Assembly (NCBI GenBank): GCA_001465935.1
Contig: LNKV01000023.1
Span: forward strand, 558,001 to 622,000
DNA: 64,000 nt
Source: Clarireedia homoeocarpa
Lineage: Eukaryota > Ascomycota > Leotiomycetes > Helotiales > Rutstroemiaceae
Reading direction: 5' to 3'
Every line of letters begins with the position of its first letter. Position 1 is the stretch's first letter. Below, one piece after another: positions 23,333 to 34,230 of this stretch. The notes under the pieces were generated by a model. It worked only from the letters and a program-made list of their open reading frames with translations. It had not been told where the DNA came from and ran no database searches. The position numbers and the translations under genes are program-made.

Positions 23333-23665
23333 TCACCTCCAAAGCAACCACCCCATCCCCAAAACCAACAACCACCCGGGCCAGAAGAAAATCAGCGCAA
23401 GCGGGTTCCCCACGCCGAACATAAACAGCGCGACTTCAAACGCCAATTTGCGGTGCAGCTTGTCGAGGAAGCGGTACGAGATGCTGAGCGTGCTGCTCAG
23501 GATTATGTACAGCGTGAGGTAGAGCGTGGAGAGCGTGATGGGGTTTTGCGAGAGAGAGGTTATGGGTGAGAGGAGGGTGGAGAGGGGCGATGGACTGCTG
23601 TTGCTGCTGCTGGATTGCGGTTGCGGTTTGGATTGGTGACGGGATCGTGCTGCGTAGAGGGTCAT
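23333..23665 (-). CDS. hypothetical small two-pass membrane protein
   Basis: An unspliced minus-strand frame of 110 residues beginning MTLYAARSRHQSK. A Ser/Pro/Gln-rich hydrophilic N-terminus of about 40 residues precedes a first hydrophobic segment (TLYLTLYIILSSTLSI), a short basic loop (RFLDKLHRK) and a second long hydrophobic stretch ending GWLLVLGMGWLLWR. I do not recognise the family. The positive loop between the helices suggests it faces the cytosol. It converges on the XAP5 gene. A (GT)n run begins 12 bp upstream of the ATG, within the expected 5' UTR. The ATG and composition support a real gene, without other evidence. Confidence 0.55.
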   Translation of the reverse strand: MTLYAARSRHQSKPQPQSSSSNSSPSPLSTLLSPITSLSQNPITLSTLYLTLYIILSSTLSISYRFLDKLHRKLAFEVALFMFGVGNPLALIFFWPGWLLVLGMGWLLWR

Positions 23666-23676
23666 CTTGTCGTGTG

Positions 23677-23726
23677 GTGTGTGTGTGTGTGTGTGTGTGT
23701 CTGTGTGTGTGTGTGTGTGTGTGTGT
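23677..23726. repeat. (GT)n dinucleotide microsatellite
   Basis: About 24 GT units with single interruptions, immediately upstream of the small membrane protein's start codon (on the minus strand it reads as CA repeats). Confidence 0.95.
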
Positions 23727-25339
23727 ATGGAAACTGGAATTCCTTGGCCGTGTGAATAGGTGAGGTGATGATATTCTTGCTTTGCTTTGCTTTCTTTTGC
23801 ACGGAATTGCACTGCACTGAACGAAGCGTAATATGTATACTTGGTAGGTATGGAAAGAAAAGGAGAGAAAATCCAGAAGGAACAAGCGCCAAATCGAGTC
23901 CAAGTCAATATTTAAAATATGTTGGTTGCTGAGTCGATAGGATTCGGTGATGATGTAACAGGGTCCTGCTTAAGTTTTGCTTGCTGTCTGTCGGTGTAGA
24001 TGTGTTTGTATTCTGAGTCAAGTTATTTTTATCGTATAGAGTGTTTTGGTATTTTCATTGTAAATGTTATAGATGCATTGGTATAGAGATACATAGGTAC
24101 TATACTTGTAGATATATATATCTTCATAGTTACTCCAGAAGTACATGGAAACCCAGAACGGCAAGCCGGAGTAAGAGGACAGGAACAAGGGTACAAGCAA
24201 GAAAACTTGTCGTCAGCAAATCACATTAATTTCAGCCGTGCGAATGTACATAGTACTGTGGCATTCGATTACCAGCCGATTGATTGATTGATTCTATGCA
24301 GGAAAGAGTAAGTTGCATGCGCATGTGCATATGAAATTCGATGCTGTTTTCCTTTTTCTTCTTTTCCCCAAGTTAAGTTCTTGCGCAGATCAAATCGGGT
24401 CGGCGCGGCGGTCAAGTTGGGATTGGTGGATCGAGAGCATGCAGGGGGTTTGGTAATACAAGTATGAAGCAATGAAATTCGAGAAGAATCGACGAATTGG
24501 GACGTGTGGTTGGTTGGTTGGGAGAATGATGGGGTCCACTCAATGTGAGAGAGAACATCAGGGGTACAGACAGGGTAACGAGCAAGCGTGTCACTGACTG
24601 ATGGGGATTTTATGAGGTAATCGTTTGGTCGCTTTCCAAGGAAAATGTTACATTTCGTACTGCAGTCACGAGTGCTTTGAGGTAACTTAACGCCGTGGCT
24701 ATGGATGGTGATGGAATTCTGAGACCGAAATGACGATGTGAGGAGGGGTTTGAGTGGGAATGGAACCAAGCTTACAAGTCCGATACGATAGATCCTATAC
24801 CGGGAGCAGTAGAAAAGTTGTCGGCGTGTAAAAGATACAGATCGATATTGGTTACATTGTTGCTACTTACTCGTACACATTGCAACACCTCAAAGAGGTC
24901 TTCCGGTCTTTCATCGGTCGGGACGCCTGTATAAGCGAATAAAAGGAGAGTGCGAGGTGCATGTGGGGTGTAGGATTGGTTCGTGGGGGTTTGTGGCACT
25001 ATGATCTAGAAAACAATCTTATATTTGGGGTGTCTGCAGTACATTAAAGCAAGTCATTGATCCCTTCGTGCATTCATGAAGTCCTAGAGGGCCCTTCTTC
25101 GGGTGCTTATCATGCGTTTGCGTGTGATATTCTATGCCTCGTGTGATCGTAATCGTAAAATCCTCCGGGCCAATATTTTCCCCTTGTACTTCCACATGTC
25201 CTATCTTCGCTCTCAACCTCATTTGGCCATCTTTGTTCGTTCTCAACCTCAACTTCACGTGGTCCTTGACCTCCCCCTCATTCATCAACCTCCTCTCCAC
25301 ATCTTCCCCCCCCCCCCCCCCCCCCAAACTCTCGTCTAC
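23727..25339. other. 1.6-kb spacer; no supported gene
   Basis: Minus-strand frames at 24269-24769, 24772-24999 and 25019-25327 are open but lack recognisable domains and start at non-ATG codons or in a poly-G tract. The last two adjoin the TTC1-like stop codon and most likely lie in its 3' UTR. Confidence 0.5.
25306..25325. repeat. 20-bp poly-C tract
   Basis: An uninterrupted C run just downstream (on the minus strand) of the TTC1-like stop codon. Confidence 0.95.
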
Positions 25340-26379
25340 CTACGAACCGCCCTGATTAAAATTCATACTATACCCTCCCGTCTTCTCATCCTTTACCATC
25401 TGAAAATTATCTGTAGATAATCCAAACGGCTTTAGTATGCCATTTCCGAGCTAGAGATCCCAAGAAACACAACCGTAAGCCTTCAATGAAAATTAAGTAA
25501 TACTTAGACATATCGGCCAAACTAACCTGTTTTAATTTCCCCATCATTTCGCCCATCTCGCGTTCTTGCGCGGCTTTAGTCCTGGCGGGAAGGAGTCTTA
25601 GTTGTGTTTTCACGAGCTGCCGGTCGCTGGTAGAGAGGTTATTCATGCTTGCAAGCAGCTTATAGTCTGGATGTGAGGGAGAGGGTTAGCCATCTGGAGG
25701 AGTAATTTTGATGGTAGATGAATAGGAGATTTGAGAGTACTACCTTCTTCAGCACCTTGCAAGCTAGCCCACCCATCCTGTTCACTCCTGGCCCTTGCCC
25801 GTCTCATCAAAGCCTTTGCTCTAATCCTCTCAATATCCGCCTCTCTCTTTCCCTTCTCACTCGTATCCTCCGCCTTCGTAGCCCCCTCACTTACAATCTC
25901 TTCATCTGCCTCCTCTTCCTCTTCTACTTTCTTCTCTGCCCCTTCTTCATTCTCCTTCTTCTGCAACCTATCTAATCCATCCAGCGCCGCGCTCGCCGCC
26001 TTGACCGCCTCTTTCCAATCCTCCAGTTTCAAATAACATGCCGCAATATTGCTTTTCAGCACGGCGATCTCGTAGTCTAGGTAATTTGGACAGCTAGATA
26101 GAGCTTTGTCATATGTTTCGATGGCATCTTTGAAGGAAGATTTGGCGAATAAGGCGTTGGCGGAAGCTTTTTGCGCGTTGGATTCGTTGAGCAGCTCCTG
26201 TGATGTGTCGATATTTGGTCAGATCATGCTGTCATTGTAAATAAAGATAGATGGTCTTGCGACATGCTACATACAGCTTCTTCTTCAGGAGAGAATTTTA
26301 TAACTTCTTCCGGTTCGGCAGATTTATCTAATGGGCCATCATTTGGTTTGCGCTGGAATCGTTCGGTGCGTGTTGTCAT
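25340..26379 (-). CDS. tetratricopeptide repeat protein, TTC1-like
   Basis: Minus-strand gene with several introns, starting MTTRTERFQRKPNDGPLDKS. TPR segments follow: LNESNAQKASANALFAKSSF, KDAIETYDKALSSCPNYLDY, VLKSNIAACYLKLEDWKEAV and, after a Glu-rich insertion (KKVEEEEEADEEIVSEG), KALMRRARARSEQDGWASLQ. The C-terminus carries the hallmark of the TTC1 family, LGNGILKPFGLSTDNFQMVK followed by a GGYSMNFN ending. TTC1 proteins act as Hsp70/Hsp90 adaptor co-chaperones in the cytosol. The last exon starts at a TAG acceptor directly before LGNGIL. It is divergent from the HAD gene, only about 160 bp between start codons, so the two probably share a promoter region. Confidence 0.88.
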
Positions 26380-26537
26380 GATGAGATCTGGTGGTGGATG
26401 ATTTAGAGATGCATCTGTTGACAGTTTTTTTTTTGCCTGGACCCTGACCCCACATCAGCCCGCTATTGTTTTCTTGACACCCGCGTTCACTGCCTCTCCC
26501 CTCCCAATAGAGTCATTCTTTACCCTTGAAGCAGGAT

Positions 26538-27792
26538 ATGAGCATCATGGCACCTAGAATGGAGTGCGTATTACCCTATACCTCCCTAATATCCAAATAA
26601 ACACCAGTGGATGTACTAAGTATCCGACCAACTTCGGATTTTCCGATTGTTCAAGTGACATCTGGACATTGAGAACTCACATATCTGATTATCCCAATGC
26701 AACTTAAACATTAAGAACTCGTATATACACTTGCTACAGTAGAGATCTCAAAAGCTTATATTCTAGTCGAATATTGAAGTTTTGGAGTTGGTCGGATAGT
26801 TAGTACACCCACTGGTAAAAGATACATACTAACCTCTCCTCCACAGCTTTCCCCCAATCCGCGCCTGTCTCTTCGACATGGATGGATTAATTATAGATTC
26901 AGAGGAGGTAACGTAGCCAAGACCTTAATCATAACCCTATCCATTCTCTTCGAGCGCAGCGAGAATACTATTTAGACCAAGGTTAGCTAACAGACAAATG
27001 ATGGAGCAGCTTTACAGCCAGGTCACGGACGTCATTCTCGAGAAATACTCACGCCCTCCTCTCCCCTGGTCCGTCAAAGCAAAAATGCAAGGCCGACCCG
27101 GTCCGGTCTCTGCCCAAATCTTCTTCGCCTGGGCGCAACTCCCCATCACCATAGAAGAATACCAAGCCGAGCAGAAACAGCTGCAGATGAAATACTTCCC
27201 CCGAACCGCACCTCTCCCCGGTATTGAAAAGCTTCTATCTGACCTTAAGGATGCGAAAGTAGGCTCGAGAGAAGGGGGGAAGTTACATATTGCGCTGGCG
27301 ACGAGCTCACATGAGGACAGATTTAGAATGAAGACGGATCATTTGGCCGAGTTGATGAGTGTGTTTGCGCCTCATAGGAGGATTCTAGGGGATGACCCGA
27401 GGATTCCAGAGGGTAGGGGAAAGCCGGCACCGGATATTTATTTATTGGCGCTGGAGAGTATCAATAATAGTTTAGAGGAAGGAGAAGAGAAGATCAAGCC
27501 AGAAGAGTGTTTGGTCTTTGAAGACAGTGTGCCAGGTGTAGAGTCAGGGCGGAGAGCTGGAATGAGAGTTATTTGGTGTCCGCATGTCATGTTGAAAAAA
27601 GAGTATAGTGGACGGGAAGGTGAGGTTTTGGCGGGGAAGACAGGAGAAGGAGAAGGGCAAGAGGGGGTTGGTGAGGTTGGAGATGGGTGGGCGGATTATA
27701 TGCAGACTTTGGAGGACTTCCCCTATGAGAAGTATGGGATAGTGGTTGGCAATGCTGCTGGTAATGCTGCTCCTGATCGTGGTCCAGGGTAG
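26538..27792 (+). CDS. HAD-superfamily phosphatase, HDHD1/GS1-like
   Basis: Three exons (26538-26563, 26847-26907, 27010-27792) give 289 residues. The joined N-terminus reads MSIMAPRMDFPPIRACLFDM then DGLIIDSEE, the DxDG nucleophile motif I. Next come ILEKYSRPPLPWSVKAKMQG and RPG, typical of the GS1/HDHD1 subgroup, then the motif II region ALATSSHEDRF, GKPAPDIYLLALE (motif III Lys) and VFEDSVPGVESGRRAGMRVI (motif IV). Relatives dephosphorylate pseudouridine-5'-phosphate or small sugar phosphates in the cytosol; the substrate here is unknown. Intron 1 is 283 nt, far longer than its neighbours, because it contains a 213-bp inverted-repeat element. All catalytic residues are present. Confidence 0.88.
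26603..26815. mobile_element. MITE-like 213-bp element inside intron 1 of the HAD gene
   Basis: Terminal inverted repeats of about 31 bp: the left end ACCAGTGGATGTACTAAGTA continues TCCGACCAACT, and the reverse complement of the right end reads ACCAGTGGGTGTACTAACTA then TCCGACCAACT, two mismatches in 31. No coding capacity. The inside holds two diverged ~40-bp copies of a GATT(A/G)T(C/T)C...ACATT(A/G)AGAACTC unit. A target-site duplication is not clear; a TA dinucleotide lies near each end (26598-26599 and 26816 side) but is offset on the left. No transposase, so non-autonomous. Confidence 0.82.
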
Positions 27793-28881
27793 TTGGCATA
27801 GGAGAGGTCGCAGATAGCGGACCAACCTCGCTGACCCTGGACCTCGTCAATCCGGCCGAAGCAGGCCGTGCATTGTTGGGCTGTGGGGGAAGGGAAACGT
27901 TGGCGGAGAGATGATAAGGGTTTGGCAGCGCTTCACGCAGGGAGTCGTCTCCAATCCGATCATGTTATTTACGACCAGGCCACGTTTTTGAACAGAGCAG
28001 ACCAGATAGACTAGATGATTGGCACTATCTATTAAGTAAACTAATCTCCATAGATACTAGATATAGATTGAGAATTAAATGTTAAATAAACCTACAATGC
28101 TTTAAGAACATCATAGGACGCTTAAGTATAGAAGACTCGTATATCTGCTTAGTGGTCAGGTAGCTAACTACCTATTTCCTGTCATCAAAGAGGGACCAAT
28201 ATCACTGTCTTAACACTGGGGGCACCAAGTCCACATTTATTCAAGCACCGGATTGTTCATTTTTTCTTACACCAAATCACAGGCCTGATTGTCCAAGTGC
28301 CTTTTGAACATTAAGAAATACTAAAAGCATACATCTTTGCTCAATCCCGAAGTTCTGAAGCTGCTCAACGAATTACTGCAATATAGCCACTGGTGGATTG
28401 AACGTGAAGTTGTCGGCATCCCGTTATAATCATATTGGGTAAGTATGCATAAGTATGCACATATAAATATCTAGTAACTGGTATATAGCAGAAATCATTA
28501 ACAATCGTATGTGTAGAGGCTTGCTCGACTATGTACTCGGTGTTCGACGTATAAAAAAAATCATGGCAACATGTTGTCAAAGGTCCTGCTTGAACAGTAA
28601 CAAGCTCCCGCTCCAAAGTTGTGCATCCATCGAAGTAGACAACTCTACACTTATATCCAAACTCATCCTGTAAGATCCATTATCATCCGACGACCATTCC
28701 GACTACAGGAGTCATTTCCACTCATTTCCGAATAGCTTCATTTAACATTACTTTCATTAAATTGCGTGATCCAAAAGCCTACAGGAGTCTATCAAAGTGC
28801 TACCGAGGATGTCTATAAAAGGCTCCTATTTTCTATAGATTAGATAGCTCAATCAAGTCAATTTACCTTACACATCCCGCA
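27793..28881. other. AT-rich convergent spacer with a diverged MITE relic
   Basis: 1.1 kb between the HAD and PLD genes. No gene seen. The part at about 28200-28400 resembles the intron-1 element (see the separate entry). Confidence 0.55.
28213..28395. mobile_element. possible diverged copy of the intron-1 MITE
   Basis: By eye this stretch shares words with the 26603-26815 element in the same order: GGATTGTTCA, GATTGTCCAAGTGC, TGAACATTAAGAA, then CCGAAGTTCTGAAGCTG against CGAATATTGAAGTTTTGGAG, and an end of GCCACTGGTGG. Ends are poorly conserved. The match is suggestive, not measured. Confidence 0.4.
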
Positions 28882-31611
28882 TTAAAAGTCACCAGTTCCT
28901 CTCACTCTGTTGATCGCCCCCATGAATCCCTTCGCCCAACTAAATCTTCCAGGATCCACACCAATGACGTCCTTCGCCTGCTCACCGTTCTCATCTCTCC
29001 AAACGCCATCCTCTTTCCCTACTTCTCCATACAAGTGTGTATTTTGATTTCTTCTTAGCCCATCAATCCATCCTTTACAGACCATCTCGCTGTCAACCAT
29101 AACATTGATTTCTTGCGAATGGAACCATGATTGAGTATCCTGGTTGCCATTTCCCTGAATGCCGATGTGCTCGTCCACGATCATTACTTTGACATGGCAA
29201 TCGCGAAGCTTCTTCTTGGCGACTAGTGGCATCGTTTGGTCTTTACCAATGTAAAAGAAATAATGGAGGTGGGATTTCCCGGCGGCGGAGAGGGTGGTAT
29301 ACATTTTATGAGCGATCATCTCGTTTGTGCCACCTTGCATAGGGAGAAGCTCGCCCTGGGATTTAGTTAGCGATGCAATTTCCTGTTTATATAAGTTGTG
29401 GGGACTTACAGTATCATTGTATCCAAGAGTGATGTAACAATATACATCAATGCCTCTTTCACAAGCATTGATGATTTCTGGTACTAGCGGTTCAGCGTTC
29501 AGCGTCGGCGATTGGATGAACACATTCTTCTTTGCATTGCGTAGCGCGGAGAGCCACACTTCGTTCTGTGGGTTGTAGACCGAGTTGTGGTTTGGTGCTC
29601 CATGGGGTTCCCGACAGACCATTGCGATTGGAAAGGGTTCGTGCACGGGATGGGGAATATATGGAGTCATCTCTTCCTCGGGTGCACATTCAGGGGCATT
29701 ACCTTTGAAATCTGGATTTTTGGTATGATTGAGGTGTCGAGTTACTGCTTGAATCCGAGACTCCCCAGACTTCGGTGACACAGCGGTTTGAACTCTAGCA
29801 ACTTCTCCGGCGATATCCACATCGTAGTGAGGGTCATTAGTCGTATGCTCAGGAAGAAGATTTTCTGACGGTGATGGGCGTTCAATTTGTGATTGTGGTA
29901 AAACCTGTGCTCCGGCATTTAAGAATTCCTGTGTCTCTATATCAGGTCCATTGGGTCCATGAGAATCAAAGTTGTGCTCCTTTGGCGAAACTTGTTCACT
30001 TCCGTTTTCATTCGTGGTGTGCACAATGTGCTCCGTATCCCCTGTGGTTGCGACCGCTCTAGCATTCTCAGAAATGATTTCGCGGGTTTTTAGATCTTTG
30101 TTTTGAAATCCATGTTCTGTGTTCTCCTTGTTATTCAATTGAATATCATTGACTCCTTCTCCAGTTCCGTTCATACTATTCGTCTGCTCGACCGGATGTA
30201 TGATACTTTCGGTTGTTGATGGACCAGTCAAGACATCAGGGGATTTTTTTCCATTTGAAGTGCTAGAGAGATCTTGTGGGACTACTCCAGATTGATTTGT
30301 TGCTCGAGGTTCGTAGGAATACGCTTGTTGCTCCTTCATCTTGTTCGGGTGCACAATGGCTGAGTGTCCTCTGATCGAGCCATTTGGAGCAAACATATCG
30401 TCATGACTTTTGTTCTTGAACGAACTCAATCCGCCTTGAGCTGCTGGAGAATTACGACTCGGTAATGAAGGTTCAAACTTCTTGTGCCAGGAGATCAATG
30501 CCATGTCGTAAAGGGAGTCAACAATTGGTCCTTCTAGATGAGTCATCATCTCCATATTATCGTTGTCCTGAATATTATTGCTCTGTAAAACAGCAAACTT
30601 CCTATCAACCACCATGTACTTGCAGTGAAATGTTCCAAGCATAGGTTTGTGGTAGTTCATAACTTGAAGGTCGATATTAGGAATTTCCTCCGCTTGGGGT
30701 AGGGCGACCGCTTTGCCAAGGTATTCTTTTTCGGGTACTATGTAGTGGTTGTCAAGTAGTTGTTTTGGACTTCCTCTGTCATATTGAAGCTTGAAGACTA
30801 TCCTTTCTCCGCGTTCGCCAGCTCTTCTGGAAAGCTCCTTCATTGCATTTGTGATGTATTTTGATGCGACAGAATTCTGCCAATAATTTGTCGCCAGAAT
30901 AACCTCTTTTTCGGCACGAACAATGAGATTCGACATATGGCGCATGATGTCCGGCACCCTTGGGAAGTTTATGTTAGCAATCGTGCAACTTTGAGCCACT
31001 GCATCGGACTGAGTGAGTTCGAGTGGTAAAAAGTACATACACAGAAATTACAGTCAATGGAATAACTCCACAACTTCCCATTAAGGGAGGACTGACCATG
31101 CATCCGCTCACACTGTTGTCGAGAGTGCACAATGCATCATGGTACATCTGCTGGTTGTCAGTTTCACAGTTATAGCTGGCTGGGAATGGCGACCTACTTT
31201 TAAGAAAAGTTCACTTGGCTGGGTCGGGCCCCAATTGCCACATTCCAAAGCTCGTTGTAAGTCCTCAGGCGTGTGCGTGTCTCTATGTGTCCTAGCGGTT
31301 GCCTTACTTTCCTTCTCTCCCGCCGCATGTTCTCCATATAATTGCTTCCAAGCATCTCCAGGTGCCATCGTAGCATCTTTCGCCAGTACTGACGATACGG
31401 TTTCTTTGCTCGTGCAGAGCTTGTACACCTTGTCGGAAATCATGACCCTGGATTTCTTTTTCGAATGTGCATCTGCAGTCTCTTCAATTGACCGAGTCTT
31501 CAGAGCTGTTAAGTCTCGCTGTCGCTGAATCGTCAATGCACTATAAGGAAAAATCACAAAGACTTGTATGAACAACGAGATAATGGCCTCAAGATTCTGA
31601 TAGAGAGTCAT
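28882..31611 (-). CDS. phospholipase D superfamily protein (two HKD-type motifs)
   Basis: Four minus-strand exons (31611-31198, 31150-31041, 30958-29410, 29355-28882) sum to 2547 nt, 848 residues. An N-terminal hydrophobic segment (IISLFIQVFVIFPYSALTI) is likely a signal anchor. The first catalytic half has GTFHCKYMVVDRKFAVLQSN with the HxKxxxxD core, the second CHVKVMIVDEHIGIQGNGNQ with the complete HxKx4D...GxxN signature. Between them lies a 250-residue Ser/Asn/Glu-rich insertion that looks disordered. Sequence blocks such as WGPTQPSELFLK and PDIMRHMSNLIVRA are typical of a fungal PLD-like family annotated as phospholipase D/nuclease; whether it cleaves phospholipid or nucleic acid is unknown. 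The last intron is 54 nt and in frame. Confidence 0.87.
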
Positions 31612-32689
31612 GGTGAGAGAGTCAGTTCACAGCAGATGGGAGATGGGTCAACTAAGTAGGCAGAATCATGGTGGTAGTCGCAATTGGCAAGCTTGAATTG
31701 GGAAAGTCTCAAAGACGAATTCGTGTGCATTCATACGCAACTGCATTGGCAAATAAGTTGTTTGGAGGGGTTCTTCCTTGCTATGACGCTTTTGCAAGGA
31801 TCACAATCAAGCTTTTGCCAAGCTATGGAGAATTGTGGAGAACTCAACTAAAATTGCATCTCACAGCCCTATGATAATTGGTGGAATGTTGAAATTCGTC
31901 CAATCCTGTAAACGGCTGCAGCTCTGAAGGGGGTAATACTGTAAGAAGGGCCACGGAAAGATTCTTGATTTGTAGCCGCAGTAGAGCTAGCCATCCTTCG
32001 TAAGAACTTCCAAGTTATTGTCGCTGTCTACCTTGCATATGATAAATTGCAGACTGTTGCGCGCGGCCCGGTGATAAGCTGCTCGGATCATCGGCACGGT
32101 TGCTGATTATGTAATAGTTGCACCAAGTAACTAAGTTGACATTTCAATCTAATTTCCTGCTTATAACTACCTTCACGTCTTGTAAATAACGCACCCAATT
32201 GGCTGTGAGCTCTGGATATATCAGCACGAAGGTCAAAGTGGATCTTTCAGGCAGGATCTTCGCATCCACCTTTCTGCGAAAACTGGGAAGAAAGAGGGCG
32301 AGTGCTCACTCTTAGCAGCAGCAAAGTTTGTCTGTTAGCCTCTTGCATCCCTCTGATCCGCTGCCATGGTATCAACATTCACTAAACATGGTGCGGTGAA
32401 TTGGATAGACATCAGGATTGAGCCCTTATATTGGCAATTCCTTACAGTCGCATTGCTGCGACCGCTTATAGGAAACCAAAGAGCCAGCTGAATACGACTA
32501 CAGCTCCTATACTCAACATTTCGGTATCTTAAGGTGCTTTGTATCAGCAGTTAAGGATGGTTGCAAGCGCCTGTCAACTTCGAAGCTACGCGGTACGCAA
32601 TCAGCCTCGACGAGCCAGTTTGGCTTAAACAGACAGCAGGAACTATTGTGTCAGGAGAGACAGTTCGGTGATCAGTCAATAAACCATCG

Positions 32690-32723
<34 letters not shown>

Positions 32724-33076
32724 CATCCAGGAGGTAGAATGTAGATGATGTTGGAGACGAGGAAGATTAGTTTCTGACGCGTCAAAATACCTTCCTCAGG
32801 AGTATACACATTCTTTTATCCGTTCCATTCTATGCTGGCCTGACAAATCAGTATTTGTAAGAATTCGGCCTTTGCTTATGGAATGTATAGCCGAGAACGC
32901 GAGGCGGCATGTAAGCGTATCCAACTGGCATCCAACAGTTAGTGCATATTCAGAGCTTCATTCAACAAGGCATGTCTCTTTGTAAGTAGAACTTGCTCAA
33001 CACAAGCAAGATCGGAGTACAAATTTCGAGAAGCATTACAGGAAAGCAAAGAATATATCCATCATATCATTCGACA
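31612..33076. other. 1.5-kb divergent spacer with long poly-T
   Basis: Between the PLD and NmrA-like genes, transcribed away from each other. Holds a 33-nt T run; no gene or transposon signature seen. A GTAAGT donor-like site after ATGTCTCTTT (about 32971) leaves room for an upstream non-coding or tiny exon of the NmrA gene. Confidence 0.5.
32691..32723. repeat. 33-nt poly-T tract
   Basis: Uninterrupted T run in the spacer. It could be the A-tail mark of a retroposed sequence on the minus strand, but no such body is recognisable. Confidence 0.95.
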
Positions 33077-34042
33077 ATGTCTCAATCACTTAAAAATGTA
33101 ATTATAATCGGTGCCGGTGGCCACCTTGGACCTTGGATCGTCTCGGCCTTCGACAACGACCCCAATTTTAATGTCTCCATTCTCTCGCGCACTTCCTCAA
33201 AATCCAAATTTCCTCAGCATCTGAAAGTTCATCTTGTCAACGATGATTATCCCGAAACTAAGCTTCTCTCGGCTTTCAACGGTCAGGACGCGATCATTTC
33301 GGCCATGGCGCCTGATCAAGTTTCCCTGCAACATAAATTGATCAATGCCGCTATCAAGGCCGGGGTGAAGCGGTTTGTACCATCAGAGTTCGGAAGCGAC
33401 ACTCGGAACACGAAAGCTGTGGAGCTTCTTCCAGAATATTTCAATGCTAAACTGGAAACGATCGACTACTTGAGAAGCAAGGAGAAGGAGGGTCTGACAT
33501 GGTCTGCATTTGTAACCGGTATATTTTTTGAGTTGTATGTCACGGCTGTAACCTCCGATCACCCAAACTTTTAATTACTGGCTTACTCTTGAGTTAGAGG
33601 TGTGAAAGACTTTATGGGATTTGACTTGGATCAACACAAGGCTACTATCTACGGCCATGGAAATGATACCTACTCTGCTACAACTTTTGCCTCGATTGGA
33701 ACTGCAGTCAAGAATGCGTTACTTCTTCCTGAGAAGACAGCCAGCAAGTACATCTTCATCAACACCTTCAACGTTTCACAGAACCAAGTCCTCGCATCTC
33801 TGGAGAAGGCAACAGGCGTCAAATGGAACGTGAATTATCTCGATGCCGAGGAACAGAAGCAGATCGGATTGAAGAGACTATCTGAAGGCGATTTTGAGGG
33901 TGCGATGATACTGATTCGTTATATTAATTCAATTCATGGAAATGGGGGAAACTATGCAGAATACGAAGAAACTGCAAATGATCTACTATCGGTGCCTAAG
34001 CAGAACCTAGACGAGGTCATAGCATCGATTGCTAAGGAGTGA
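33077..34042 (+). CDS. NmrA-like/isoflavone-reductase-type NAD(P)-binding protein
   Basis: Two exons (33077-33534 and 33598-34042) give 300 residues. The start MSQSLKNVIIIGAGGHLGPW carries the Rossmann dinucleotide-binding motif GxGGxLG on the first beta strand. VSILSRTSSKSKFP has the Arg expected for NADP preference. DAIISAMAP and GVKRFVPSEFGSD are standard for the PCBER/NmrA family; the Lys of the NAKLETIDYLR segment matches the active-site helix region. Fungal members are oxidoreductases of phenolic or aromatic compounds or redox-sensing regulators, so the substrate is unknown. The GTATGT...TAG intron lies after the FFEL segment. It is followed 190 bp on by the convergent AAA-ATPase relic. 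Confidence 0.88.
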
Positions 34043-34230
34043 GCGAGATCAGTGTGCGATCCATTATATCCTGGATAAGATCATAAGATAGAAGCATGAT
34101 TATGCTATATGCCAGAGCGTACCATGGATTCATTGGAATTACGGGTTTTGTGTTGGTTGGTCCTGAAGAAGTGCTTTTTATTTCACCAGAGATTCCACAC
34201 CCACACCCACAACCACTATACGCTACTAAA

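Noticed and set aside
24269..25327. Three minus-strand frames of 75-166 codons
   Set aside because: Non-ATG starts or a start inside a poly-G tract, low-complexity composition, no domain; most likely the 3' UTR of the TTC1-like gene and spacer.
32691..32723. Poly-T as the tail of a minus-strand retroposon
   Set aside because: No reverse-transcriptase, SINE-like promoter box or target-site duplication could be seen next to it.
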